DNA of 52,141 bases from Novosphingobium sp. (GCF_027489515.1 NZ_JAIXZS010000103.1:1-52141), one strand, 5' to 3'; counted from the stretch's first letter, positions 1 to 8,826 are shown. Program-made: numbers and translations. The notes: generated by a model from the sequence alone, not told the origin.

Positions 1-1251
1 GGCAATGTGGTGCACTTGTTCGAGCGCGACTGCTCGCTCCAGCGCCGCCACCAGAAAGTGATCGAGGAAGCTCCCGCGCCGGGCATGGACGAAGCGACGC
101 GCGAGGCGCTCTGCGCAGCGGCGGTGAAGGCGGCCAAGGCGGTCGATTATGTCGGCGCGGGCACGATCGAGTTCATTGCCGACGCAAGCGAAGGCCTGCG
201 CGCCGACCGCATCTGGTTCATGGAAATGAACACGCGGCTGCAGGTGGAGCATCCGGTGACGGAGGAAATCACCGGCGTCGATCTCGTCGAATGGCAGCTC
301 CGCGTGGCGAGCGGGGAGCCGCTGCCCAAGCGGCAGGACGAGCTTTCAATCAACGGCTGGGCGATGGAAGCGCGGCTTTATGCGGAGGATCCGGCCAAGG
401 GGTTTTTGCCGAGTACGGGGCGGCTGGAGCATTTGCGGCTTCCGGAACGTGTGCGCCTCGAAACCGGAGTAGAGGAAGGCGACATGGTGTCGCCGTTCTA
501 CGATCCCATGATCGCGAAACTCGTAATCAAAGGGTATGACCGGGAAGATGTTGCGTGGCGCCTTGCGAAGGCGTGCCGCGACTGCGAGTGCTGGCCGGTT
601 CGGACGAATGCGCTTTTTCTGGCACGGTCACTGCAATCCGAAGCTTTCCTGAACGCCGCGATGACGACTGGAACTATCGCTACAGAACTTGAGACACTCG
701 CCGCACCTTTGCCAGTCACGACTGAGATGGTGCAGAACGCAGGCCTTCAAACGCTCTATCACGTTGCATTCAAGACTGCCCGGCCATTTGCGTATGCAGA
801 AGGGGTCCGTGGTTTCCGGCTGAACGCGCCAAGCGACCAAAGGCTGCGAGTTCTGATCGATGGTTTGCCCGTCGAGGAAGTCTATCCAGAGGGACGCGAG
901 CACGAGGTGAGTTGGTCGTGTGGAGGAAATCACATCGAGCGCGGTGCAGCGACGATCTGGTTCAATGACGGTTCCTACTTCACGTCCGCACCATGGCGGA
1001 TTGACGGAGCGGGCCGCGGCCACGCCTCCGACGGCGCCATCCTCGCCCCCATGCCCGGCAAGGTCATTGCGGTGGACGTCACCGCCGGCGACACCGTCTC
1101 CAAGGGCCAGAAGCTGCTCGTGCTCGAAGCCATGAAGATGGAACACGCTCTCACCGCGCCGTTCGATGGCAAGGTGGCGGAGCTGACAGTCGCGGTAGGC
1201 TCGCAAGTGCAGGTCGAAGCCTTGCTGGTGCGGGTGGAGAAGGCGGAATAG
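1..1251 (+). CDS. mccA: Methylcrotonyl-CoA carboxylase-type biotin carboxylase subunit alpha (5' end outside window)
   Basis: The reading frame is open from base 1, so the N-terminal ATP-grasp half lies outside the window. What remains is the end of the biotin carboxylase domain (MNTRLQVEHPVTE with the catalytic region, then the C-terminal carboxylase segment with SPFYDPMIAKLV), a variable linker, and a C-terminal biotinyl carrier domain. The biotin-accepting lysine lies in EAMKMEH (codon 1135-1137). The subunit carboxylates biotin with ATP and bicarbonate and works with a carboxyltransferase beta subunit, presumably upstream. The MaoC-type hydratase immediately downstream fits a leucine/isovalerate degradation operon, so methylcrotonyl-CoA is preferred over propionyl- or geranyl-CoA, but the missing half leaves this open. 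Codon use in about 520-1010 is noticeably more AT-rich at third positions than in the flanks. Confidence 0.85.
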   Translation, partial: GNVVHLFERDCSLQRRHQKVIEEAPAPGMDEATREALCAAAVKAAKAVDYVGAGTIEFIADASEGLRADRIWFMEMNTRLQVEHPVTEEITGVDLVEWQLRVASGEPLPKRQDELSINGWAMEARLYAEDPAKGFLPSTGRLEHLRLPERVRLETGVEEGDMVSPFYDPMIAKLVIKGYDREDVAWRLAKACRDCECWPVRTNALFLARSLQSEAFLNAAMTTGTIATELETLAAPLPVTTEMVQNAGLQTLYHVAFKTARPFAYAEGVRGFRLNAPSDQRLRVLIDGLPVEEVYPEGREHEVSWSCGGNHIERGAATIWFNDGSYFTSAPWRIDGAGRGHASDGAILAPMPGKVIAVDVTAGDTVSKGQKLLVLEAMKMEHALTAPFDGKVAELTVAVGSQVQVEALLVRVEKAE

Positions 1252-1263
1252 GCCGCAAAGCCT

Positions 1264-1360
1264 CCCTCCCCGGCGGGGAGGGGATGGGGGAGGGGGAGCG
1301 CGAAGCGCGTCAAGGCTGGCGTGCGTAAACCCCTCCCCGTCCCTCCCCTTGAGGGGAGGG
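1264..1360. repeat. Paired intergenic palindromes
   Basis: Two perfect 8-bp inverted repeats sit between the carboxylase and hydratase genes: CCCTCCCC/GGGGAGGG at 1264-1282 (3-base loop) and the same arms at 1341-1360 (TTGA loop). They belong to the CCCCTCCC-type palindrome family that recurs at 16.6, 28.1, 31.5, 51.5 and 51.9 kb. They may act as mRNA stabilisers or attenuators between operon genes, or be REP-like elements. Confidence 0.75.
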
Positions 1361-1383
1361 GGCAAGTAGAAGGGATTGGGAAC

Positions 1384-1836
1384 ATGGCAGGCCGCTACTT
1401 CGATGAATGGCAGGTGGGCGACAAGCTCGCGCACGAAATTCGCCGCACCGTCACCGAGACGGACAACCTCCTGTTCTCGGTCATGACGCACAACCCGCAG
1501 CCGCTGCATATCGATGCCGAAGCCGCGCGCGCCAGCGAGTTCGGGAAGATCCTCGTCAACGGCACCTTCACCTTCGCGCTGATGGTGGGGCTCTCGGTCG
1601 GCGATACCACCGTCGGCACGCTCGTCGCCAATCTCGGCTATGACAAGCTGGTGATGCCCAAACCGGTGTTTCTGGGCGATACCCTGCGCGCGACCAGCGA
1701 AGTGGTGGAACTGCGCGCCAGCAAGTCCCGCCCCGATGCGGGGATCGTGACCTTCGCGCACGAGGCGCTCAACCAGCGCGACGAAGTCGTCTGCCGGTGC
1801 CTCAGGATGGCGCTATTGCAGAAAAAGCCGGCCTAG
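1384..1836 (+). CDS. MaoC-family acyl-CoA hydratase
   Basis: A 150-residue single hot-dog-fold protein of the MaoC dehydratase family, which hydrates enoyl-CoA or dehydrates 3-hydroxyacyl-CoA esters in the cytoplasm. The segment THNPQPLHIDAEAA carries the catalytic acid/histidine region usual for R-specific hydratases, followed by a conserved NGTFTFALMVGLSVGDT stretch. The ATG at 1384 is chosen because the protein begins MAGRYFDEW there, as homologues do; a further-upstream GTG would run through the palindromic repeat. It follows the carboxylase gene after 132 bases, so a role in branched-chain acyl-CoA breakdown is inferred. Its stop overlaps by 4 bases the stop of the opposing L,D-transpeptidase gene. 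Confidence 0.82.
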   Translation: MAGRYFDEWQVGDKLAHEIRRTVTETDNLLFSVMTHNPQPLHIDAEAARASEFGKILVNGTFTFALMVGLSVGDTTVGTLVANLGYDKLVMPKPVFLGDTLRATSEVVELRASKSRPDAGIVTFAHEALNQRDEVVCRCLRMALLQKKPA

Positions 1837-2525
1837 GTCGCCGCGAAGAGCAGCCGGCCGGGGCCGAGCTGCTCGAGCACCTGGGCGATCACGCGCGGAT
1901 TCACCGCGAAGCAGCCCTGGCTCCGGCCGATGCGGCCCTGCACCGCGACCAGCGATGGGTCGACGTAGCTCGCCGCGTGGATGACGATGCCGCGCTCCAG
2001 CGCGCGGTCGTTGTCGGGATCAAGCCCGACCAGCCGGCGCGAACGGCCGTGGCGGCCATAGTAGAGCTCGCCGGTGACATAGCTGCCGCGCGAGGATGCC
2101 TCGGAGTCCACCTGATTCGAGAAGTGTTCGGCAATCCCGCGATTCGCCGGGTCCGATCCCTTGCCATGCGCGACCAGCAATGGCGCGGAGACCGTGCCGC
2201 TCGCCAGATCGACGATATGGAAGCGCGCCTCGCGCGAAGGCTGCGAAAAATCGACGATGCCGATCCGGTCGCGCACCGCGATCACCGCGCCGTGCTTGTC
2301 GAGCGCGGCGAGGGCGCGCGGGATCAGCGGCAGGATGCCCGAGCGGGCGATCGCCACGGATTCGCCCTGGATGGCGGGTACATCGGCATCGGGAACGGGC
2401 ACCGTGCCCCAGAAGGTTCCACCGGGAAGCTCCGCGTCCTGCGCGTGCAACGGGCTGCGCGGCAGTGCCAGCGCGGCGGCGGTTCCGGTGATGGCGCCGA
2501 TAAACTGGCGCCGCTTGATCATCAT
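1833..2525 (-). CDS. Exported murein L,D-transpeptidase-like protein (YkuD_2 type)
   Basis: A 230-residue protein with a twin-arginine signal (KRRQFIGAITGTAAALAL, cleavage after PLHA), so it is probably exported folded. The C-terminal part holds a catalytic-looking His (IVIHAASYVD) followed by GRSQGCFAV, matching the H...SxGC pattern of YkuD-like L,D-transpeptidases; the Cys would be the nucleophile. The family cross-links peptidoglycan or attaches proteins to it. Two tandem ATG codons exist at 2525 and 2522; the first is used. The gene converges on the MaoC gene with a 4-base overlap and is divergent from the TonB receptor gene across a 424-base gap. The substrate is not known. Confidence 0.8.
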   Translation of the reverse strand: MMIKRRQFIGAITGTAAALALPRSPLHAQDAELPGGTFWGTVPVPDADVPAIQGESVAIARSGILPLIPRALAALDKHGAVIAVRDRIGIVDFSQPSREARFHIVDLASGTVSAPLLVAHGKGSDPANRGIAEHFSNQVDSEASSRGSYVTGELYYGRHGRSRRLVGLDPDNDRALERGIVIHAASYVDPSLVAVQGRIGRSQGCFAVNPRVIAQVLEQLGPGRLLFAAT

Positions 2526-2949
2526 TGTCCCGGCAGATCCTGAATGCGGTTGCGATCCCAACCATCACTAAGGCCACGCAAAGGTTGATGATCCAACCCC
2601 CAAGGCAGCTACCTTGCGACGAAGCGTGGCCTGCGCGCCATTGGCCGTTGCGAGCCGGGCCGCGCGCCGGAAGTCGCAGCGCTGCGGGGCAGATAAGGAT
2701 TCGCACGATCTGCGCGTTAAGACGGCCTTTACTAAAGGTAATATCTGAACCCAAGCTGACTGGAGGGTGCCGCGCGCGCCATATTTCAGAGATTATATAT
2801 TAGCGTGGATTCCCGGTCACAGTGTTGCTTGAACCGCGGATTTTTAGGGTTTTTGCGTGACGCCATGTGTAAAAATGTCAAAAAACTGTCATCGAACGTG
2901 CCTAGAGGCCGCCTCAGTTGAGACCGTTACACCCTAACTGAGGTTATTC
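2526..2949. other. 424-base divergent intergenic region
   Basis: This gap separates the minus-strand transpeptidase gene from the plus-strand TonB receptor gene and must hold both promoters. It is markedly AT-richer than its surroundings from about 2720 to 2900. Visible elements are a direct repeat TGTCA-N6-TGTCA around 2877-2892 and the dyad at 2912-2943 described separately. No convincing small gene was found. Confidence 0.5.
2912..2943 (+). promoter_or_regulatory. Dyad covering the TonB receptor ribosome binding site
   Basis: CCTCAGTT at 2912-2919 is a perfect inverted match to AACTGAGG at 2936-2943, with 16 bases between; a G-U pair can extend it. The right arm contains the GAGG Shine-Dalgarno core of the receptor gene whose ATG is at 2950. 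In RNA the hairpin would hide the ribosome binding site; in DNA it could be a protein operator. Which of the two cannot be told from sequence. Confidence 0.55.
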
Positions 2950-5382
2950 ATGAAACTCGCAAACACCCTTCGCACCGGCTTGCTGGCCGGGGTGGGCGTC
3001 ATCGCACTCGTGGCGAGCCCCGCCTTCGCTGCGGAAGCGCAGTCGGCCGAGGCTGCCCCTGCGCCCGCCGCTGGCCTGCCCGATGGCGTGCCGATCGAAG
3101 AGATCGTCGTTACCGCGACCAAGCGCGAAACCAACCTGCAGAAGACCCCGATCTCGATCTCGGTGGTCGGCGCGGCAGACGTCAAGAACCGCCACGTGCA
3201 GAGCCTGATCGACCTCGCCGATGGCGCGGTGCCCAGCCTGCGCATCGCCACCTTCGAAGCGCGCCAGTCGGCGCTCACGATCGGCCTGCGCGGCATCGTC
3301 CCGGGCGACGCCAACCAGCCGGCGCGCGAGCAAGGCGTCGGTGTCTACCTCGACGGCGTCTACCTTGGCCGCCAGCATGGCCTCAACGCTGCGCTGTTCG
3401 ATATCGAGCGCATCGAAGTGCTCAAGGGCCCGCAGGGCACGCTGTTTGGTCGCAACACCGAAGGCGGCGCGCTGAGCATGGTGCTCAAGGCCCCCACCGG
3501 TGAATTCGGCGGTCGCGCCACGGCGGGCTTTGGCAACTACGGTTCCTACACCGGCTCGCTTCACCTCGATCTTCCCGCGATCAATTCTCCCATTGGTTCG
3601 GTGGCGTTCAAGATCGACGGCGTGGTCGCGCATCAGGATCCGACCACCAAGAACCCGCTCGCGGGTCAGACGGGCTGGAACCAGTACCAGCGCTACGGCG
3701 GCCGCATCGCAGCGCGCTGGAAGCCGGTTGATGGCCTGACCGTCGACCTCGCCTTCGACAAGAGCCGCGACGAGAACACCCCGTTCTACAGCGCGCTGCT
3801 CAACTACAACCCGCTCGGCAAGCCGGTCGGCACTGTCTACGACAATGCCACCAAGGCGTGGTACACCGACAATACGCTGACGACCAAGGGCATCGCCCCG
3901 CTGCCGAGCCAGGTCAAGGCTGGCTGGTTCCGCCCTGATGTGGCCGATATCGGCGTGCCGCAGCAGCCCTCGATCGACAAGACGCAAGGCTTCACCTCGA
4001 CGATCAAGTACAAGGTCAGCCCCGAGCTCGAGCTGCGCTCGATCACCGCTTGGCGTACTGTCAGCGATGACCAGTGGGACAACTCGGGTGGTGCGCATCG
4101 TACCCCGGTCTACGTGCCCAATGGCAACTTCAGCCGCTACAGCCTTTCGACGCTTGACCAGCGCCAGTTCAGCACCGAACTGCAGGCGGTCGGCAGCATC
4201 TCGAACATCGACTACGTGCTCGGCCTCTACTACTTCAGCGAGCGCGCCAACGATGCGGCCCGCACGCCGAACAGCAACAAGTGGATCTCCGATCCGGTAA
4301 CGCAGCTGCCCACCGGTGTCGCAATCAACGATCCCAACCAGTATGAAGCGACTGCGCCAATCGCGCGCGCCAGCATTGCCTATGCCAAGAGCTACGCGGC
4401 TTACGGCCAGGCGACCTGGACCCCGATCCAGCCGCTGCACATTACGCTGGGTGGCCGCTATACCGCGGACCGCAAGAACGGTTTGCTGTTCACCCTCAAT
4501 GGTGCCCCTTCCGATCTGACGTTCAAGCAGGACAACAATCGCTTCGATCCGCTTGCGGTCATCGCCTACGACGTGACGTCCGGCGTGAATCTCTATGCCA
4601 AGTATTCGACCGGCTACCGCGCCGGCGGTGCGAGCTCGCGCTCGGTGATCTACCGCGCGTTCGGGCCGGAGGAAGTGAAGTCTTACGAAGTGGGCCTCAA
4701 GACCGAGCTGTTCGATCGCAAGGTGCGTTTCAACCTCGCTGGCTACATGATGGACCGCACCAACAGCCAGGTCGATTTCAACTTCTTCATTCCGCAGGCG
4801 AACGGCACCGTACGCAACACGCTGGAAACGGTGAACGCGCTCGGCACCACCAAGATCCGCGGTATCGAGGCCGATCTCAACATCCGTCCGGTCGACGGGC
4901 TCGCGCTTGGTCTGTCCTATGTCTACACCTACACCAAGATCCCGCCTGCGCGGAACACGGTGCAGGAGCAGCTCAACCAGGAAATCGATCCGACCAACAC
5001 CGCCCCGGTCTTTCAGGACGTGTTCATCGTCTACACGCCTGAAAACGCGCTTTCGGGCACGATCGATTACGATTACCCGATCGGCAGCAACGGCACGTCG
5101 CTCAAGCTTCACCTCGATGGCAACTATGCCGACGCGGCTTACACCTTCGACAACGAAGACGTGAAGGCGGACAAGAGCTTCGTCGTGAACGGCCGCATTG
5201 CGCTGGCCGATATCCCGATGGGCAATGGCGGCCAGAAGCTGACGGTGGCGGGCTGGGCGCGCAACCTGTTCAACACCGCCTATGTCTATCGCCGCTCGAA
5301 CGCGAACGGCGCGGTGCTGGGTGACTACGGCAACTGGAATGCCCCGCGCACTTACGGCATCGAGGCGACGATCAACTTCTGA
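2950..5382 (+). CDS. TonB-dependent outer-membrane receptor
   Basis: An 810-residue receptor with a Sec signal peptide (cleavage near PAFAAEA), a TonB box EEIVVTATKR around residue 50-60, a plug domain (VGVYLDGVYLGR; ERIEVLKGPQGTLFGRN) and a 22-strand barrel ending in an aromatic residue (IEATINF), as outer-membrane insertion requires. It imports a ligand using energy passed by TonB-ExbB-ExbD. It resembles the large sphingomonad receptor group with poorly known substrates (sugars, aromatics, siderophores). No transporter or catabolic gene is linked on the same strand, so the ligand cannot be inferred. The RBS lies inside an inverted repeat, and a strong terminator follows at 5410, so it is a one-gene transcription unit. 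Confidence 0.92.
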   Translation: MKLANTLRTGLLAGVGVIALVASPAFAAEAQSAEAAPAPAAGLPDGVPIEEIVVTATKRETNLQKTPISISVVGAADVKNRHVQSLIDLADGAVPSLRIATFEARQSALTIGLRGIVPGDANQPAREQGVGVYLDGVYLGRQHGLNAALFDIERIEVLKGPQGTLFGRNTEGGALSMVLKAPTGEFGGRATAGFGNYGSYTGSLHLDLPAINSPIGSVAFKIDGVVAHQDPTTKNPLAGQTGWNQYQRYGGRIAARWKPVDGLTVDLAFDKSRDENTPFYSALLNYNPLGKPVGTVYDNATKAWYTDNTLTTKGIAPLPSQVKAGWFRPDVADIGVPQQPSIDKTQGFTSTIKYKVSPELELRSITAWRTVSDDQWDNSGGAHRTPVYVPNGNFSRYSLSTLDQRQFSTELQAVGSISNIDYVLGLYYFSERANDAARTPNSNKWISDPVTQLPTGVAINDPNQYEATAPIARASIAYAKSYAAYGQATWTPIQPLHITLGGRYTADRKNGLLFTLNGAPSDLTFKQDNNRFDPLAVIAYDVTSGVNLYAKYSTGYRAGGASSRSVIYRAFGPEEVKSYEVGLKTELFDRKVRFNLAGYMMDRTNSQVDFNFFIPQANGTVRNTLETVNALGTTKIRGIEADLNIRPVDGLALGLSYVYTYTKIPPARNTVQEQLNQEIDPTNTAPVFQDVFIVYTPENALSGTIDYDYPIGSNGTSLKLHLDGNYADAAYTFDNEDVKADKSFVVNGRIALADIPMGNGGQKLTVAGWARNLFNTAYVYRRSNANGAVLGDYGNWNAPRTYGIEATINF

Positions 5383-5409
5383 TCATCGTACAAGACGCGA
5401 ACATGAAAG

Positions 5410-5439
5410 CGGCGGCCGGGGTGACCCGGCCGCCGTTCT
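5410..5439 (+). terminator. Rho-independent terminator of the TonB receptor gene
   Basis: An 11-bp perfect GC stem (CGGCGGCCGGG, 5410-5420; CCCGGCCGCCG, 5425-5435) closes a GTGA tetraloop and is followed by TTCTCGTTTG. The T-run is imperfect but the stem is strong and sits 27 bases after the receptor stop codon. Confidence 0.8.
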
Positions 5440-5465
5440 CGTTTGTGCGGCTGGCGTAGAGGGTT

Positions 5466-5891
5466 TCAGCGCTTGTCAAAGCCGATCCGGCCCGAACCGA
5501 AGGCGGCAACCTGAAGCAGGCCGCCCGCCATGGCGAGGTTCTTCAGGAAGTGGATAAACTGGTTCTGGTCGGCGAAGTGGGCGTGAAAGCCGAGCGCGGC
5601 GATCACGCTGAAGCCGGCGAGAACGAGCGCGACCAGTCGCGTGCGAAAGCCCGCGATGAGGGCAAGGCCGCCGCCGACCTCGATCAGCGCTGCAGCAATC
5701 AGTGCGGCGGGCGCAAAGGGCAGGCCGGCGCTGGCGATATAGCCGATGGTGGCCTCGGGATTGGCGATCTTGCCGATGCCGCTCAAGATGAAGATGGCGG
5801 CGATCAGCACGCGGCCTGCGGCGGCGAGGACGTGACCAGTGGCGGGAGCAGCGATCGATGCGGCGGGGGCAGTTGCAGTGGTGGTGGTCAT
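5466..5891 (-). CDS. DoxX family membrane protein
   Basis: A 141-residue protein with four hydrophobic segments and the DoxX pattern: RVLIAAIFILSGIGKI near the first helix, then GLPFAPAALIAAALIEVGGG and FRTRLVALVLAGF. Family members are small inner-membrane proteins whose roles are ill-defined; some are linked to quinone or thiol redox chemistry. The ATG at 5891 is chosen because AAGGATC lies 6 bases upstream and the family motif begins soon after; the first 30 residues are low-complexity Thr/Ala. The gene stands alone between a terminator and the glycan cluster, with its own 210-base upstream region. Confidence 0.83.
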   Translation of the reverse strand: MTTTTATAPAASIAAPATGHVLAAAGRVLIAAIFILSGIGKIANPEATIGYIASAGLPFAPAALIAAALIEVGGGLALIAGFRTRLVALVLAGFSVIAALGFHAHFADQNQFIHFLKNLAMAGGLLQVAAFGSGRIGFDKR

Positions 5892-5964
5892 GGCGAGATC
5901 CTTTGCAAGTCTGGCCGGGCGAGGGAGTGTCCGGTCTTGTTGCAACTGAGATAACGCGTGCTGC

Positions 5965-5985
5965 TTATCCGGAAAATCCTGATAA
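5965..5985 (-). promoter_or_regulatory. LysR-type box upstream of the doxX gene
   Basis: TTATC-N11-GATAA is a perfect 5-bp dyad with the T-N11-A core typical of LysR-family binding sites, 74 bases upstream of the DoxX start codon. DoxX genes are often controlled by a neighbouring LysR regulator, but none is encoded in this window. Confidence 0.4.
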
Positions 5986-6101
5986 TATTGTTCTGATTGT
6001 TCGATTAAATGAAAAAGCTGAGGCCTGCTCGGGCAGCAGACGCCTAGCGGAAGTCCGCCGGGATCGGGCAATCGAAGCAGACGCGGCAGCTGAGCGCGCA
6101 C

Positions 6102-7292
6102 TCAGGCCGCGCGGCGCGGACCCGTCTGCCGGCGCGCATCGCGCACAAGGCGTTCGTAGCTGGCAAACAGCTCGGCGAAGTGATCGTCCATCACGCGCGG
6201 AGCGGGGATCTGGGCGCGCGGTCCATCGACCCCGCTTTCGCGCGCGATGCAATATTCGACGATGGTTTCCGCAGCAGCCGCAGCGTTGGCGGATTCGTAG
6301 ACCCATCCGCCCGATGCACGGGCTTGGTCCGCTGCGCCGCCCTCATCAGGGGCGATCAGCGGCAGGCCGCTCGCGCGCGCCTCGGCCGCCACCATGCAGA
6401 ACGTCTCCGCCTCGCAGCCATGCACCAGCGCGTCGGCGCTCGCCATCACGCGCGCGAGTTCGCCGCGGTCGGTGATGGGCGCGAGGATGCGGATATGCGG
6501 ATTGCCGGCAATGCGCTTCTCGATGGCCTTGAGATCGCGGCCTTGCCCCGCCAGCACAAGGCCGACCGGACGGCGCGTGCCCGCAGCCGTCACGGCATCG
6601 ACCAGCATCGGCCAGCGCTTCTCGGGCGCAAAGCGGCCTACGCCGATCAGCAGCGTCGCATCCTCGGGCAATTCGCACAGCTCGAGCAGCCCCTTGCGCA
6701 GCCGCTCGTCGCGGTGCGCGGGAGAGAATACGCCGGGATCGACGCCCATAGGATTGGTCACGACGCCGGCAAGACCGCCCTTGGTCAGCCGGTCGGACAG
6801 ACCCTGGCTCGCGCTCACGATCATGTCGAACTGCGTGTCGAGCTTGCGAAGGTGCCGCCAGTAGCGATCGAACGCCTTGTCGATCACCGGGCGCGGCGCC
6901 ACGCCGTCGAACCAGCGGTAGGCATAGGCCGAAAGCGGATCGGCATGCATGATCAGCGCGCGCGGCGCAGTGCCGCGCCATTCGCCGACAAGGCTCGCGC
7001 TGCGCCAGGGCGATGAGGCCTCCACCATGTCCGGCGCCTCGCGGTCGAGCGCTTCGTAAAGCGCTGGCACGTCGCTGAAGTAGCGGTAGTTGAAATCGAG
7101 CGGGAAAACCGTGCTCTTGAGCCACACGATGCGCGCGTTCGGCCCGCGTTCCTCGACGTAGGTATCCTCGCCGGGCGCAATGACGACGACCTCGTGGCCC
7201 ATCGCCGCGCCGGCCTTCAGCTTGCGATCAACATACGTGCGCACACCGCCGCCCTTCGGCGCATAGAAGGCGCAAACATCGACGAGCTTCAT
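6102..7292 (-). CDS. Glycosyltransferase family 4-like protein
   Basis: A 396-residue GT-B enzyme. The N-terminal domain begins VDVCAFYAPKGGGVRTYV, the glycine-rich acceptor-side loop of GT4 enzymes; the C-terminal nucleotide-sugar domain holds GVGRFAPEKRWPMLVDAV and the EX7E-type motif around ETFCMVAAEARASGLP. It would transfer a sugar from a nucleotide-sugar to a lipid or glycan acceptor on the cytoplasmic face of the membrane. It is the last gene of a five-gene minus-strand run, starting 8 bases after the DUF2141 gene. Donor and acceptor are unknown. Confidence 0.85.
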   Translation of the reverse strand: MKLVDVCAFYAPKGGGVRTYVDRKLKAGAAMGHEVVVIAPGEDTYVEERGPNARIVWLKSTVFPLDFNYRYFSDVPALYEALDREAPDMVEASSPWRSASLVGEWRGTAPRALIMHADPLSAYAYRWFDGVAPRPVIDKAFDRYWRHLRKLDTQFDMIVSASQGLSDRLTKGGLAGVVTNPMGVDPGVFSPAHRDERLRKGLLELCELPEDATLLIGVGRFAPEKRWPMLVDAVTAAGTRRPVGLVLAGQGRDLKAIEKRIAGNPHIRILAPITDRGELARVMASADALVHGCEAETFCMVAAEARASGLPLIAPDEGGAADQARASGGWVYESANAAAAAETIVEYCIARESGVDGPRAQIPAPRVMDDHFAELFASYERLVRDARRQTGPRRAA

Positions 7293-7300
7293 GGGATGAC

Positions 7301-7831
7301 CTATGATCTCTTGAGGGGCCCGAACGAGAACAGGCCGGTACGGTAATTCATCACGATGCGCAATGTGGTTAGCCCGCCACCCGCATTGACCGCTACGGCG
7401 CTGGCCTTGGGCTTCGACCAGCCGAGCTTCGGATTGGCCGAAAAGCCGATGCCGTCGTGGCTGAGGCTGAACTTGCGATCGGCGTTGCGGTCATGCAACA
7501 CCGTCACGGCATAGGTGCCGGGGCCGGGCAGGCGGATGCACACGCGCGGCGTCGGCTCGGCAGGCACAGCCACCTCCACACGGCGGAAGGTCTTGCCCGC
7601 CATGACGAGGATGTTGTCGTCCGCGAGGAAGTCGGTGTCGTTTGCCGGATAGACCTCGACCTTCACGCGCCCGGCGCGGTCCTTGAGGCCCATCAGATCG
7701 ACGAGGAAGGCTGGCCCGCTCTCACCCGGACGGCACTGGCCCTCAGCCTTGCCGAGGTCAGGCGTCGATGGAATGGGCGCGGCCCCGCAGAGCAGCGCAA
7801 GTGCACCACCAAGGAAGAGGACCCGTTTCAA
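7301..7831 (-). CDS. DUF2141 domain-containing exported protein
   Basis: A 176-residue protein with a Sec signal peptide (cleavage near LLCGAAP) and a beta-rich DUF2141 domain, recognisable from GTYAVTVLHDRNADRKFSLS followed by GIGFSANPK. The function of DUF2141 is not established. It lies in the periplasm or outer envelope and is translationally coupled to the preceding membrane-protein gene through a 4-base overlap, so it likely serves the same glycan or lipid pathway as the two glycosyltransferases around it. Confidence 0.8.
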   Translation of the reverse strand: MKRVLFLGGALALLCGAAPIPSTPDLGKAEGQCRPGESGPAFLVDLMGLKDRAGRVKVEVYPANDTDFLADDNILVMAGKTFRRVEVAVPAEPTPRVCIRLPGPGTYAVTVLHDRNADRKFSLSHDGIGFSANPKLGWSKPKASAVAVNAGGGLTTLRIVMNYRTGLFSFGPLKRS

Positions 7832-8826
7832 GCATTCTTCTCCTTCTGCACCAGATCAAGCAGCATCAAGCCAATGAACAACACCACATGCGTTGCCACG
7901 ATCAGGAGCGATATCATGGCAATCATGTCGCTTGTCTGAACCTGACTGCCCACGAGGAGTGTCGAGATTCCGGCAAACGCGATGTCTTTATTGGGAATGA
8001 GCGGCAGGCGGGACAAGAGGAGCCGAACAGTTGCGAAAAGGAGCCACGAACCCATGCCCACGCTGGGCAGGATCAGGTGCCAGGCGAGCGCGGATAGGCC
8101 GGTATTGGCCACGATGCGCAGCGTGTGGACGACGAAGACGAAGCCGAGATCGGCCTTGGGCAGGCTGAGCAGCCCGTTGCGGAAGAACATGATCACGAGG
8201 CTGGTGACGAGCACGACGCCGATCGAGGTCGCCAGCACGTGGCCATCGCTGCTGCCCGCGCCATCGAGCCCCAGCTGGCTGATGATCGGCCAGGTGAAGA
8301 TCAGCAGCAGCACGGTCATGATATTGCCCGCCAGCGCTGAAAGGATCGCGACGTCCTTGACCGCGCCGAAGGGCGAGCCTTCCATCTTCACATGGCGGCG
8401 CGCCCAGTCGTAGAAATAGACCTCACCGACATAGCCCAGCAGCAGTTCGTTGCCGATCAGCTTCTTGAGCAGCGGGAAGATGCCCGAGACCGGAATGCCC
8501 CACAGCTTGCGGAAGATCACCCAGTCCGCCACCGGCCCTGCGAAATAGCTCGCCGCCAGCACCAGCCAGATCAAGGGGCTGGTCGGCACGATCGACCAGA
8601 CCTGACCCCAGTCGATCTTGCGCAGCTGCCACAGCACGGCAACCAGAATGGCAAGCGAGATGACCGGGCCGACCCAGCCGCTCCACTTGCGCAAGCTGCG
8701 CTCGAGCGGCGCGGTGCTCGGCAGTGCGGTGGGCAGAACCGGGGGCAGGGTTTCGGCCAGCGTATCAGGTGGAACCATCGGGGAGATATCCTTCGAGGAG
8801 CCCGCCTCGCCATCGGGGTTAAGCAC
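7828..8826 (-). CDS. Multi-pass membrane protein, lysylphosphatidylglycerol synthase/YbhN-like
   Basis: A 332-residue protein with a proline-rich cytoplasmic N-terminus (about residues 1-45) and roughly seven to eight hydrophobic helices, starting at GPVISLAILVAVLWQL. The layout and the segments WLVLAASYFAGPVADWVIF and LLLGYVGEVYFYDWARR recall the LPG-synthase transmembrane domain (UPF0104/YbhN) superfamily, whose members include lipid flippases. Identity is by fold-like pattern only. It overlaps the upstream glycosyltransferase gene by 8 bases and the downstream DUF2141 gene by 4, so all are translated from one mRNA. A role in moving a glycolipid across the inner membrane is inferred. Confidence 0.6.
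   Translation of the reverse strand: MLNPDGEAGSSKDISPMVPPDTLAETLPPVLPTALPSTAPLERSLRKWSGWVGPVISLAILVAVLWQLRKIDWGQVWSIVPTSPLIWLVLAASYFAGPVADWVIFRKLWGIPVSGIFPLLKKLIGNELLLGYVGEVYFYDWARRHVKMEGSPFGAVKDVAILSALAGNIMTVLLLIFTWPIISQLGLDGAGSSDGHVLATSIGVVLVTSLVIMFFRNGLLSLPKADLGFVFVVHTLRIVANTGLSALAWHLILPSVGMGSWLLFATVRLLLSRLPLIPNKDIAFAGISTLLVGSQVQTSDMIAMISLLIVATHVVLFIGLMLLDLVQKEKNA

Noticed and set aside
2944..5112. Long open frame antisense to the first TonB receptor
   Set aside because: It is a by-product of high GC codon use opposite a clear receptor gene; its translation is Arg/Val/Asp-rich without family motifs.
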